The notes beneath the pieces are model-generated. The model saw only the letters and a program-made list of their open reading frames with translations. It made no database searches and had not been told where the DNA came from. A DNA stretch of 64,000 nucleotides, from positions 62,001 to 126,000 of the forward strand of contig SFIM01000001.1 of the NCBI GenBank assembly GCA_004556155.1, written 5' to 3'. Position numbers and translations under genes: made by a program. This DNA is from Clostridiales bacterium (GTDB taxonomy: Bacteria; Bacillota; Clostridia; Christensenellales; Aristaeellaceae). Shown here piece after piece: positions 46,964 through 55,244 of this stretch (the first letter of the stretch is position 1; the number at the start of each line of letters is the position of its first letter).

Positions 46964-48310
46964 TTAGCCGTTCTCCTTGGCCCTTTCACGAAGGGCGAAA
47001 CGAATAGGCGTGCCGGAAAAGCCGAAGGCCTTGCGCAGCTGGTTTTCCAGGTAACGCTGATAAGCAAAGTGCATCAGCGATTCATCGTTGACAAACAGCG
47101 CAAAGGTGGGGGGACAGGCCGAAATCTGCGTGCCGTAGTACACCTTCAGCCTGCGTCCGCCGGTCATGGGCGGCTGCAGGGCAATCTGCGCGTCGCCCAG
47201 TACATCGTTGAGCAGACCCGTGGGGATGCGCTTGCTGGTCTGCGCATAGGCCTGATCCACCGCGTCCAGCACCGTGTTTACGCGCTGCCCCGTCAGGGCG
47301 GAAATAAACAACACCGGCGCGTAATCCATAAATTTCAGGTCGTCCAGCACCTTCTTGCGGAATTTTTCCAGCGTGCCGGTATCCTTTTCAGGAATGTCCC
47401 ACTTGTTGACTACCACAATGACGGCCTTGCCTTCTTCGGCGATGATCCCCGCAATCTTGGTATCCTGCTCGGTTACGCCGTCTACCGCGTCGATCACCAG
47501 CAGCGCCACGTCGCAGCGGCGGATGGCGGCAATGGCGCGCAGCACGCTGTAGCGCTCCAGGGACTGATCCTCCACCGCGCGCTTGCGGCGGATGCCGGCG
47601 GTATCGATGATGTTGTAGCGGCCGCCGTACTGGCTTTCAAAGTGCGTGTCGATGGCGTCGCGCGTGGTGCCGGGAATATCGCTGACCATCACGCGCTCCT
47701 GGCCAAGCAGGCGGTTGGTCAGGCTGCTTTTGCCCACATTGGGGCGACCCACCAGCGCCAGCTGGATTTCGTGCAGGCCGTTTTCGTCCTCTTCCTCATC
47801 CTCGCGCTTGGGGGGCAGAAGCTTGACGATTTCATCCAGCAGATCGCCCAGACCCAGCATGTTGGCGGCGGAAATGCCCACCGGCTCACCCAGACCCAGG
47901 GCGTAGTATTCGTACAATACGTCGTTAAGCCCGGCGTAATCCAGCTTGTTTACCACCAGGATGACGGGCTTGCGCGTGCGGCGAAGCAGCGAGGCCACTT
48001 CCTCGTCGTCGCGGGTCAGGCCGTCGCGCGCATCGCAGAAAAAGCAGATCACATCAGCCATTTCGATGGCGATTTCCGCCTGCCGGCGCATCTGGGACAG
48101 CAGCACGTCATCGCTGCGCGGGTCGATGCCGCCCGTGTCGATCAGCGTAAACTCGCGGCCCGTCCACTCCACATCGGCGTAGATGCGGTCGCGCGTAACG
48201 CCGGGGGTATCCTCCACGATGGCCACGCGATGGCCGGCAATTTTATTGAAAAAGGTGGATTTGCCCACGTTGGGGCGGCCCACGATGGCAACAAGGGGTT
48301 TGGTGGTCAT
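46964..48310 (-). CDS. der: Ribosome-assembly GTPase Der
   Basis: Double-GTPase (EngA) for 50S assembly, 448 residues. First G domain: AIVGRPNVGKSTFFNKIAG, DTGGIDPRSDD, VVNKLDYAG. Second G domain: ALVGRPNVGKSSLTNRLLG, DTAGIRRKRAVED, VVNKWDIPEKD. The C-terminal KH-like domain ends in FGFSGTPIRFALRERAK. Its start overlaps the DUF512 stop (ATGA), so the genes are coupled. Confidence 0.97.
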   Translation of the reverse strand: MTTKPLVAIVGRPNVGKSTFFNKIAGHRVAIVEDTPGVTRDRIYADVEWTGREFTLIDTGGIDPRSDDVLLSQMRRQAEIAIEMADVICFFCDARDGLTRDDEEVASLLRRTRKPVILVVNKLDYAGLNDVLYEYYALGLGEPVGISAANMLGLGDLLDEIVKLLPPKREDEEEDENGLHEIQLALVGRPNVGKSSLTNRLLGQERVMVSDIPGTTRDAIDTHFESQYGGRYNIIDTAGIRRKRAVEDQSLERYSVLRAIAAIRRCDVALLVIDAVDGVTEQDTKIAGIIAEEGKAVIVVVNKWDIPEKDTGTLEKFRKKVLDDLKFMDYAPVLFISALTGQRVNTVLDAVDQAYAQTSKRIPTGLLNDVLGDAQIALQPPMTGGRRLKVYYGTQISACPPTFALFVNDESLMHFAYQRYLENQLRKAFGFSGTPIRFALRERAKENG

Positions 48311-49626
48311 GTTGACTCCTTTTCTATATCGCCAAGCAGCGATTGGTACAGCGCCGCGCCGCTGTTGGCGGACATGCGCACAGGGAAGGGCAGCATGCGG
48401 CGAAACTCATCCAGAGAAAGATCATCCAGAAACAGATCGCCCTCGGCGCGCAGGGTGACGCTGCACAAAAGCATTTCGTCCACGTCCGCGTCCTTGGTCT
48501 GGGCCACGATATCACGCCCGGTCAACAGCCCGGTGACGGTGACGGTATCGCCGAAGAAATGGTTGGTAATGGCCTGCACTGTAACGTCCACGCCCGGCGG
48601 GCCGTACTGCGCAATCCAGCGGCGCATATACGGGGCGATGCTGCGGCCGCAGGGGATAAGGATGCGGCGATGCTGCGCCTGAACGCCCGCGGGCGCCGCG
48701 TCGTGCGCGGCGATGAATGCAGTGAGAAACTGCCGCATCAGACCCACGCCGTTTTCAATCTGCGGGAAGCCCTCGTAGTAATCCTCATCCGGGATATCGC
48801 GCCCGGCGATGCACAGCATTTCGTCCGAGGGGAAAACGAACTTGCTGCCGCACAAATCCATAAACCGATCCTGCCATTTTTTGCAGATGGCCAGCACTTC
48901 CTCGGCCTCTTCCTTGGTGTAGGGGCGCAGAGGATAAAGATGCTCGCGGAACTTGGTCAGCCCCACGGGCACCAGCGCGGCGCTCTGCGCGGCGGGATGC
49001 AGGGTAAACAGCGTTTGCAGGGTATCCTCCAGCACCGCGCCGTCGTTAATGCCGGGACACAGCACGATCTGGCAGTGGAACTTGATGCCGTGCTCTTTAA
49101 ACTGCCGCAGCCTGGGCAGCAGCTTTGCCGCGTCGGGGTTCTTCATCATTTTGACGCGCACGGCCGGATCAGTGGCGTGAACGGAGATGAACAGCGGGCT
49201 GGCCCTGCGGCGCAGGATGCGGTCAAACTCCTGGTCGTCCACGTTGGTCAGCGTGATAAAGTTGCCCATCATCAGCGACATGCGCCAGTCGTCATCCTTG
49301 ACATACAGCGTCTTGCGGCAGGCGGGCGGCATCTGATCGATGAAGCAGAACATGCACTTGTTTTTGCATACGCGCGGGGTGCACGCCATGCTTTCGCCAA
49401 AGTCCAGCCCCAGGGGAATGCCGGCAGGCTTGACCAGCTCCAGCTGCCAGTCGCGGCCGTCCGCCTTGCGAACGTGCAGAATCAGATGGCGTCTGGCCGA
49501 CAGCGCCTCATAATCGATCTGGTCGATGATCTCCTCGCCGTTGATGGCCAGCAGGGTATCGCCCTCGCGCAGGCCGTGGCGCAGCGCCGGGCTGCCGGGC
49601 TCCACATGCGTAATCAGATGCTCCAA
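48307..49626 (-). CDS. DUF512 PDZ/radical-SAM-like protein
   Basis: 439 residues. An N-terminal PDZ-like domain (HVEPGSPALRHGLREGDTLLAINGEEIID) is followed by a radical-SAM-type Cys motif CKNKCMFCFIDQMP (C-x3-C-x2-C) and an AdoMet-barrel-like region (GNFITLTNVDDQEFDRIL, SVHATDPAVR). The C-terminal DUF512 domain has PCGRSIAPYMRR and VTVTGLLTGRDI. In Clostridia this protein is routinely encoded next to der, as here. Function is uncharacterised. First gene of DUF512-der-plsY. Confidence 0.92.
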   Translation of the reverse strand: MEHLITHVEPGSPALRHGLREGDTLLAINGEEIIDQIDYEALSARRHLILHVRKADGRDWQLELVKPAGIPLGLDFGESMACTPRVCKNKCMFCFIDQMPPACRKTLYVKDDDWRMSLMMGNFITLTNVDDQEFDRILRRRASPLFISVHATDPAVRVKMMKNPDAAKLLPRLRQFKEHGIKFHCQIVLCPGINDGAVLEDTLQTLFTLHPAAQSAALVPVGLTKFREHLYPLRPYTKEEAEEVLAICKKWQDRFMDLCGSKFVFPSDEMLCIAGRDIPDEDYYEGFPQIENGVGLMRQFLTAFIAAHDAAPAGVQAQHRRILIPCGRSIAPYMRRWIAQYGPPGVDVTVQAITNHFFGDTVTVTGLLTGRDIVAQTKDADVDEMLLCSVTLRAEGDLFLDDLSLDEFRRMLPFPVRMSANSGAALYQSLLGDIEKEST

Positions 49627-49651
49627 GGTACATGCTCCTCCATTCTTATAT

Positions 49652-49680
49652 ATTATCGTCTAATTCGGCGCGATTGTCAA
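49652..49680 (-). promoter_or_regulatory. Promoter for DUF512-der-plsY
   Basis: Minus strand TTGACA (49675-49680), a 17-nt spacer, GATAAT (49652-49657). Confidence 0.85.
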
Positions 49681-49736
49681 GAAAGAGCCACCTTATTGCT
49701 GACGCTTTTGTTTTTTGCTTTTTGCCTTTTCTTCTC

Positions 49737-49767
49737 TTGTTTCTCAAGCGGCTTGAGCCGCTATAAT
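49737..49767 (+). promoter_or_regulatory. MerR-type promoter (19-bp spacer with dyad) before the flavoprotein gene
   Basis: TTGTTT (49737-49742), a 19-nt spacer, TATAAT (49762-49767). The spacer contains the dyad CTCAAG-CGG-CTTGAG (49743-49757) and the overlapping AGCGGC-TTGA-GCCGCT (49747-49762). Overlong spacers with a central dyad are the hallmark of MerR-activated promoters, and a MerR gene lies just beyond the target gene. Confidence 0.75.
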
Positions 49768-49812
49768 ACTTCACGCGGTTTAACCGCAAATTTTTTAACG
49801 GAGGAAACTCAC

Positions 49813-52107
49813 ATGAAACGGGTTCTGTCCATCTTGCTTTGTCTGATGCTCTGCATACCAGCCGCGGCCGCGTTTGCAGAGGAAAGCTCCGCCGTCGCGC
49901 AGGGGTTCGGCGGAGAAGTCCGCGTAACCGTCTCCATACAGAACGGCAAAATCATCAGCGTTACCGCCACGGGCGAAAACGAGACTCCTGGCGTCGGTTC
50001 ACGCGCCATTGAACAGCTGCCGAAAATGATTCTCGCCGCGCAATCCGCCGATATCGACGCATTGTCCGGCTGCACCGTCAGCAGCAATGCGGTACTCAAG
50101 GCCGCGAAGGAGGCCATCGCAGCCGCCAGCGGCACAGAAACCGCCGCCGCGCAAGTCATCATGACGCCCGGAACATATACCGGCCGTGGCGCCGGCTACG
50201 GCATTATCGGCCAGCTGGCGCTGGATGTAACGGTCGACGAAACCTCGATTGTTTCCATCACCGTCAACGACCCCAACCGTGAAACGGCCAACATTTTCCA
50301 GGCGGCCGTCGATCTGCTGATTCCGCGCATTGTGGGAAACCAGTCCCTGTCTGTGGATGCGGTCTGCGGCGCAACCAGTTCGAGCAACGGCATCAAGGCC
50401 GCCGTAGCCGACGCGTTAACCCAGGCTCTCTCAGCTGCCGGAACGGACGCTTCCGCGCTGGACAACTTCTATAAGCCCATCGAGAAAAATGCCGCCGCGC
50501 ATGAAACGATCAACGTGGACGTCGTCGTGGTCGGCATGGGTGCCGCAGGCTGCGCAGCCGCAATGTCCGTCGCGGAAGAACAGGCCGCAAACGGTACGGA
50601 GGTAAGCGTTCTGGCAATCGAGCAGGCCGGTCTCTACGGCGGCACTTCATCGCTGACCGGCTCACCCATGGGCGTAAACCCCACCGAATACAAGACTGAA
50701 TATAACGGCGGCGAAGACTATGTCGACGCCGAAGCGTTCCGTCAGGATTGGTACGCCTACGCTGACGGAGACGCCAAGACCGAAATGATCGACCTTTTCA
50801 TCGACAACTCCGGCGACACCATCGACTGGCTTGTCTACGACCACGGCTTCTGGTTCTGCCAGCCGCGCAAGGAAAAGGAAACCGAATTCCGCGTCTGCAT
50901 GGATTTCGTTTTCGATGGCAAGAAGGAAAAAGGCTACGAATACCCCCGCGCGTTCGGCAACCGTGTCGAAGCCGTCAGTTCCTACTTTGATCAGCTGGTC
51001 GCCGACTATACCGCGCTGGGCGGCCGGTACATGCTGGAAACCAAGGGTACGGGCTATCTCACCGATGAAACCGGCTCCAAAGTAACCGGCGTGCGTGCCA
51101 TAGGCAGCGACGGCACGGAATATACAATCAACGCGGGCGCGGTTATCATCGCAACCGGCGGCTTCGCCGCCAATAAAAATATGATGGAGCGCTACGTTAC
51201 CGAACCGACCGGCGTTGCCACGAGCTGGCCGATCTTCGGCTACACCATCAACGACGGTGCGATGATCGAGGCTGCGATCGACGATCTGAACGCGGGCGTA
51301 TACAACATCGACATGGTTCCCGTCTCGCACTACAATTCCATCGCTTCCATCATGAAGGACTACCCCGTAACCATTATTTCCGATAAGCTGGACAGCCGCT
51401 GGAACTATCCGCGCACCAAGTCCCTCAACGACGTGCCCATGAGCTTCGCCATTGAGCCGGACGGCCTGTGGATTTCCGCGCAGGGCAAGCGTACGGTAAA
51501 CGAAGCCGCGTTCCATGTTTCCTGGAAACTCGGTGCAAACTACTGGTCCCTCTGGGGGCAGGATACCATCGACACTTTCCGCGAGAACGGCTTCCCGACC
51601 GTCACCAGTACCCGCGCGTTCGGACAGGGCGGATTTGACGCGAACACACCAATTCCGGAAATGGATGAAATTCTGAGCAAGTGCATCGACATGGGCACGC
51701 TGTATAAAGCCTCCAGCGTGGAAGAGCTCGCCGGAATGATCGGTGTGGACACTGAAACGCTCGTCGCCGTCATCGCGGACTACAACGCTGCATGCGAATC
51801 CGGCGTGGATGCCATGGGCAAGGACGCGCAGTACCTCCACCCCATTACCGGCGAAAACCTTTACGCATTCAAGTGCATTAACTACACCTACGGTACCGAC
51901 GGCGGCCTGGACGTCGATCTGGATCTGAACGTGCTCCGCACGGACGGCAGCAAGATCGAGGGGCTGTATGCAACCGGCTACGATTGCTCCGGCGTGCTGT
52001 ACAACTCCAACAAGTCTTACGTCGATTACGGCGGTTCTGCATTGGGCTGGGCATTCACTTCCGGCCGTCTGGCCGGCGAAAACGCCGTCCGCTACATCGC
52101 CGAATAA
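49813..52107 (+). CDS. Exported FMN- and FAD-binding reductase (fumarate-reductase/flavocytochrome-c-like, no heme)
   Basis: 764 residues from ATG 49813 after GGAGGAAACTCAC. Signal peptide (MKRVLSILLCLMLCIPAAAAFA). Two FMN-bind domains carry flavinylation-type sites at D82-A-L-S-G-C-T88 and D182-A-V-C-G-A-T188. The FAD-binding-2 domain starts at VDVVVVGMGAAGCAAA (about 236-251) and contains VIIATGGFAANKNMMERY, GKRTVNEAAFH and the C-terminal YGGSALGWAFTSGRLAGENA. No CxxCH heme motif is present. It probably reduces an external electron acceptor (fumarate-, urocanate- or cinnamate-like), with electrons passed through covalent FMN; the acceptor cannot be read. Codon use (more GTC/ATC, less GTG) differs from neighbours, suggesting transfer with its MerR regulator. 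Confidence 0.9.
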   Translation: MKRVLSILLCLMLCIPAAAAFAEESSAVAQGFGGEVRVTVSIQNGKIISVTATGENETPGVGSRAIEQLPKMILAAQSADIDALSGCTVSSNAVLKAAKEAIAAASGTETAAAQVIMTPGTYTGRGAGYGIIGQLALDVTVDETSIVSITVNDPNRETANIFQAAVDLLIPRIVGNQSLSVDAVCGATSSSNGIKAAVADALTQALSAAGTDASALDNFYKPIEKNAAAHETINVDVVVVGMGAAGCAAAMSVAEEQAANGTEVSVLAIEQAGLYGGTSSLTGSPMGVNPTEYKTEYNGGEDYVDAEAFRQDWYAYADGDAKTEMIDLFIDNSGDTIDWLVYDHGFWFCQPRKEKETEFRVCMDFVFDGKKEKGYEYPRAFGNRVEAVSSYFDQLVADYTALGGRYMLETKGTGYLTDETGSKVTGVRAIGSDGTEYTINAGAVIIATGGFAANKNMMERYVTEPTGVATSWPIFGYTINDGAMIEAAIDDLNAGVYNIDMVPVSHYNSIASIMKDYPVTIISDKLDSRWNYPRTKSLNDVPMSFAIEPDGLWISAQGKRTVNEAAFHVSWKLGANYWSLWGQDTIDTFRENGFPTVTSTRAFGQGGFDANTPIPEMDEILSKCIDMGTLYKASSVEELAGMIGVDTETLVAVIADYNAACESGVDAMGKDAQYLHPITGENLYAFKCINYTYGTDGGLDVDLDLNVLRTDGSKIEGLYATGYDCSGVLYNSNKSYVDYGGSALGWAFTSGRLAGENAVRYIAE

Positions 52108-52127
52108 TCGCTTTCCAAATGCAAAAA

Positions 52128-52159
52128 GGGGCCGCTGGCTTTAATCTGCCAGCGGCCCT
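52128..52159. terminator. Bidirectional terminator between the flavoprotein and MerR genes
   Basis: GGGGCCGCTGGC (52128-52139) pairs with GCCAGCGGCCCT (52148-52159), flanked by AAAAA and by GATTCTTT. It overlaps the last codons of the MerR gene. Confidence 0.88.
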
Positions 52160-52968
52160 GATTCTTTCAGCGGAAGAATCAACCTGAAATATGTGTTCTT
52201 TGTTCCTTTTTCGTGATAGCCAAACAGCGTCAACGCGAAACCCCAGCCTGCAAGCGACAGCCTTTTCTCCCGCACAAATTCCGCAATTTCCTCCGCACGC
52301 CCGCCGAAGGGATATTGAATGGATTCCCTGCGCACAATGCAGCTCACGCAACGCATGGGGCGCATTGTTTTTACCGGCGGCACCACGTCGATTCCAAGCG
52401 GCTCCACATATTGCAACGGCACATGGAACGCGTTGAAGTATTCGCTCTGCGGTTCGTCGGACAGCGCAAGATTTGAATAGACCGCCATATGGCGCACATG
52501 GAACAGATTCTCCGTCCATTGGCGCAGCCAGTTTTCGTTTACATCGGTATGAAGGATATCATTTCCGTGATAAGGCAGATAGAAGCCGCCATGATAGTGC
52601 ATCAGCTCCGCCTGCATTCTGCCGCTGCGCACGCGCATGACTTCCTCCGCCGCGCGGCGGCGCTCCGCAAGCCGGATTTCAACGCGCCGCAGCTCGCACT
52701 CGTCTGCGGCTATTTTTTGCCGCATCAATTCGTCGTATTCCTCAAGAGACATATCGGAATACACCTGTTCAAGTTCCGAAACAGAAAACCCCTGATTGCG
52801 CATGGTGCGGATGCCCACCAGTTTGCGAACGTTGTCAATATCGTAATACTGCACGGACGAATCCGGTGGCGTCGTAGAACGAATCAACCCCGTCTTTTCA
52901 TAGTTGCGAATCGTTTCGCAGGAAACGCCGAAGAGTTTCGATACTTTTCCAATTTTATAATACTTCAT
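52141..52968 (-). CDS. MerR-family regulator with a large C-terminal effector domain
   Basis: 275 residues. The N-terminal winged helix is MKYYKIGKVSKLFGVSCETI...YEKTGLI (MerR_1: I-G-x-x-x-x-x-x-G-V-x-x-x-T-I-R-x-Y-E-x-x-G-L-I), with a coiled dimer helix at about 75-125. The C-terminal 150 residues contain GFYLPYHGNDILH, RCVSCIVRRESIQYPF and AGWGFALTLFGY, suggesting a small-molecule sensing domain rather than a metal site. It is convergent with the reductase gene whose promoter has MerR geometry, so it is probably the activator of that gene. Confidence 0.92.
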   Translation of the reverse strand: MKYYKIGKVSKLFGVSCETIRNYEKTGLIRSTTPPDSSVQYYDIDNVRKLVGIRTMRNQGFSVSELEQVYSDMSLEEYDELMRQKIAADECELRRVEIRLAERRRAAEEVMRVRSGRMQAELMHYHGGFYLPYHGNDILHTDVNENWLRQWTENLFHVRHMAVYSNLALSDEPQSEYFNAFHVPLQYVEPLGIDVVPPVKTMRPMRCVSCIVRRESIQYPFGGRAEEIAEFVREKRLSLAGWGFALTLFGYHEKGTKNTYFRLILPLKESGPLAD

Positions 52969-53036
52969 TTTTCTTAGTTTTCATCCTATCGCTTAATTTC
53001 TCATTTTCTAAACGTAGACACAAAAAAACAATAAAA

Positions 53037-53065
53037 AGTATAGCACATGGTTTGAGGCAATTCAA
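53037..53065 (-). promoter_or_regulatory. Promoter for the MerR gene
   Basis: Minus strand TTGAAT (53060-53065), a 17-nt spacer ending TGC, TATACT (53037-53042). An extended -10 with about 60 nt of AT-rich leader. Confidence 0.75.
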
Positions 53066-53124
53066 GGGGAGTTAATCAGAATTTCTGTATCCGCTGTATC
53101 CACCGCATTGTTGACGCTTTTCAA

Positions 53125-53153
53125 TCGACAAAACCCGCTGCGCATGCTATAAT
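53125..53153 (+). promoter_or_regulatory. Promoter for the nucleotidyltransferase gene
   Basis: TCGACA (53125-53130), a 17-nt spacer ending TGC, TATAAT (53148-53153). Confidence 0.8.
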
Positions 53154-53183
53154 GAGCGCGAAATCAGGCGATTTGGAGGAAAA

Positions 53184-53798
53184 ATGGACGCGATTCTGGA
53201 TTATCTTACGAATACCTATCATCCGCTGGCGATGATCGGCTACGGCTCCTATGCAAACGGTACGCAGAACGCGCAGAGCGATTTTGACGTGCTTTTGATT
53301 TGCAGGTCGTGCCCCTGCCGCCATGACGGCAGGGTGATTGACGGCGTTCGGCTGGACGCTGTGCTGCGCACGCCCCAGGAAGTGTTGGATGAAAACGCGC
53401 CGCAGGATTTGATTACTGTCCACGATGGCGTGATCCTTTTAGAGAATGAAAACCATATCGCGCAGGGTTTGATCGATCGGGTGCGCGTCTATGCCGCTGC
53501 CCACGCTGTGCGCGATGCGGACGAAAAGCGGCATCTGCGGCAATGGAGCCTGAAGATGCTGGAGCGCGCGGCGCGGGGGGACGCCGAGGGTCTGTACCGC
53601 GCGCATTGGCTGCTGACGGACAGCCTGGAGATCTATTGCGTGATGCGCGACCGGTATTATTTCGGGCCGAAAAAGACCATCCGCGCAATAGAAGCACAGG
53701 ATCCCGCAGGCTACGCGCTGCTTGAAGGGGCGCTGCGTGACCTATCCTGCCTGCAAAAATGGACGGAATACGCATTGCAAACAACCGCCCATGTGTGA
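53184..53798 (+). CDS. Pol-beta-type nucleotidyltransferase domain protein
   Basis: 204 residues. The minimal nucleotidyltransferase motif is IGYGSYANGTQNAQSDFDVLLI (G-S-x-x-x-G and D-x-D), with the third Asp probably in GVRLDAVLRT. The C-terminal half is helical (HLRQWSLKMLERAARGDAEGLYRAHWLLTDSLEIYC) and resembles the HEPN-like or substrate domain of MNT/KNTase proteins. GGAGGAAAA precedes the ATG. The target (antibiotic, protein or nucleotide) is unknown. No separate HEPN antitoxin-type gene is adjacent. Confidence 0.85.
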   Translation: MDAILDYLTNTYHPLAMIGYGSYANGTQNAQSDFDVLLICRSCPCRHDGRVIDGVRLDAVLRTPQEVLDENAPQDLITVHDGVILLENENHIAQGLIDRVRVYAAAHAVRDADEKRHLRQWSLKMLERAARGDAEGLYRAHWLLTDSLEIYCVMRDRYYFGPKKTIRAIEAQDPAGYALLEGALRDLSCLQKWTEYALQTTAHV

Positions 53799-53857
53799 TA
53801 AAATAATACGTAATTTCATCTGCGCGCCAGCCGCGCGCAATCAGGAGGCAATATTTC

Positions 53858-55042
53858 ATGCGTACAACGGGCGTAACGGCAAGAGGCATTGTAACCCCGA
53901 TTTTCCAGCAGGGCGACGATCTGGTCACGGCGGTCACGCAGAGCGTGTGCCGCGCGGCAGAAAACGAGAGATTTCCCCTGCATGACCGCGACATCGTGGC
54001 GGTGACGGAGGCCGTTGTCGGCCGCACCCAGGGCAACTATGCCACCTGCGAGCAGATCGCCAAGGATATCTGCAATAAGCTGGGTGAAGGCCCCATCGGC
54101 ATTCTGTTTCCCATCCTCAGCCGCAATCGCTTCGGCATTCTGCTGCGGGCGATGACCATGGCTTCGCCCGAGGGCGTAGTGGTGCAGCTGAGCTATCCTT
54201 CCGACGAGGTGGGCAATGCCCTGCTGTCCTGGGATACGCTGGATGAAAAGGGCGTGGATCCTTACCGTGAGAGCTTTGATTACGAGGGCTTCCGCAAGGT
54301 GTTTGGCAACAACACCGTCCATCCCTTTACCGGCATGGACTACATTGAGTATTACCGTACCTTCGCGCCCAACACCCGCGTGATTTTTTCCAACGATCCC
54401 TCCTATATTCTGCAGTATACCAACAAGGTCATTGCCTGCGATATCCACACTCGCGCGCGCACCAAGCGCATTCTGCGCGCCAAGGGCGCAAGCGTGCTGG
54501 GCATGGACGATATCATGACCGCCTCCGTGGATGGCAGCGGCTATAACGCGCAGTATGGCATCTTGGGCAGCAACAAGGCCACCGAGGACAAGGTGAAGCT
54601 GTTCCCGCATGACTGCGATGAATTTGTGCACAAGCTGCAGGATGCTCTGCTGGCCGCCACCGGCAAGCACATGGAAGTGATGGTGTATGGCGACGGCTGC
54701 TTCAAGGATCCCGTCGGCGGCATCTGGGAACTGGCCGATCCCGTGGTTTCGCCCGCCTATACCGAAGGCCTGGAGGGCACGCCTAACGAGCTGAAGATGA
54801 AATATTTTGCCGATAACGATCTGCGCGATCTGTCCGGCGCGGCGCTTGCGCAGGCCATGCGCGAGAAGATCCGTGCCAAGGATCACGACCTCAAGGGTCA
54901 GATGGCCTCCCAGGGCACCACGCCCCGCCGCTTTACCGACCTGCTGGGCAGTCTGTGCGACCTGACCAGCGGCAGCGGCGACCGCGGCACGCCCGTGGTG
55001 CTGGTGCAGGGGTACTTTACCAACTTTGCGAGTGAGGATTAA
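53858..55042 (+). CDS. CofE-like (F420-0:gamma-glutamyl ligase fold) protein
   Basis: 394 residues after CAGGAGGCAATATTTC. It begins with the CofE-type strand TGVTARGIVTPIF, and has HDRDIVAVTEAVVGRTQGNY (D-I-V-x-V-T-x-x-x-V), an AMTMASPEGVVVQLSYP region, and VMVYGDGCFKDPVGGIWELADP near the active site. Similarity is to the F420_ligase family. No other F420 gene (cofC, cofD, fbiC) is in view and clostridia generally lack F420, so this likely joins glutamate or another amino acid to a different substrate. Soluble. Confidence 0.82.
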   Translation: MRTTGVTARGIVTPIFQQGDDLVTAVTQSVCRAAENERFPLHDRDIVAVTEAVVGRTQGNYATCEQIAKDICNKLGEGPIGILFPILSRNRFGILLRAMTMASPEGVVVQLSYPSDEVGNALLSWDTLDEKGVDPYRESFDYEGFRKVFGNNTVHPFTGMDYIEYYRTFAPNTRVIFSNDPSYILQYTNKVIACDIHTRARTKRILRAKGASVLGMDDIMTASVDGSGYNAQYGILGSNKATEDKVKLFPHDCDEFVHKLQDALLAATGKHMEVMVYGDGCFKDPVGGIWELADPVVSPAYTEGLEGTPNELKMKYFADNDLRDLSGAALAQAMREKIRAKDHDLKGQMASQGTTPRRFTDLLGSLCDLTSGSGDRGTPVVLVQGYFTNFASED

Positions 55043-55071
55043 TCCTGCTCAACCGGCTTACCGTGGATCAA

Positions 55072-55097
55072 CGCCTTCCCCCATCTGGAGGAAGGCG
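55072..55097 (+). terminator. Weak terminator-like hairpin
   Basis: CGCCTTCC (55072-55079) pairs with GGAAGGCG (55090-55097). Only a distant CGCTTTTT follows. Confidence 0.45.
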
Positions 55098-55192
55098 CTA
55101 TTAATGTCGGCGCTTTTTGATGTTTGACAATGTATGCAGCCTTTACGTCATAAGCCAAGTTCCTTCATTATTGCAATTTTTCCTGTTTTTTC

Positions 55193-55218
55193 TGTAACGA
55201 ACGCGCTTTTCGCGCGTC
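55193..55218 (+). promoter_or_regulatory. Candidate ECF-type autoregulatory promoter
   Basis: TGTAAC (55193-55198), a 16-nt spacer, CGTC (55215-55218), close to the TGAAAC-N16-CGTC pattern of many ECF sigma factors. It is 27 nt upstream of the sigma gene start. A TTGACA at 55124-55129 has no matching -10. Confidence 0.5.
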
Positions 55219-55244
55219 CAACTGATGAGAAAGGAGGGCAGACC

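Noticed and set aside
48343..49812. Upstream extension of the flavoprotein frame (giving over 1200 codons)
   Set aside because: It is antisense to DUF512 and crosses the mapped promoter; the signal peptide begins at ATG 49813.
53184..53798. MNT/HEPN toxin-antitoxin pair
   Set aside because: Only one gene is present; the helical C-terminal part is in the same polypeptide and lacks a readable R-x4-6-H HEPN motif.
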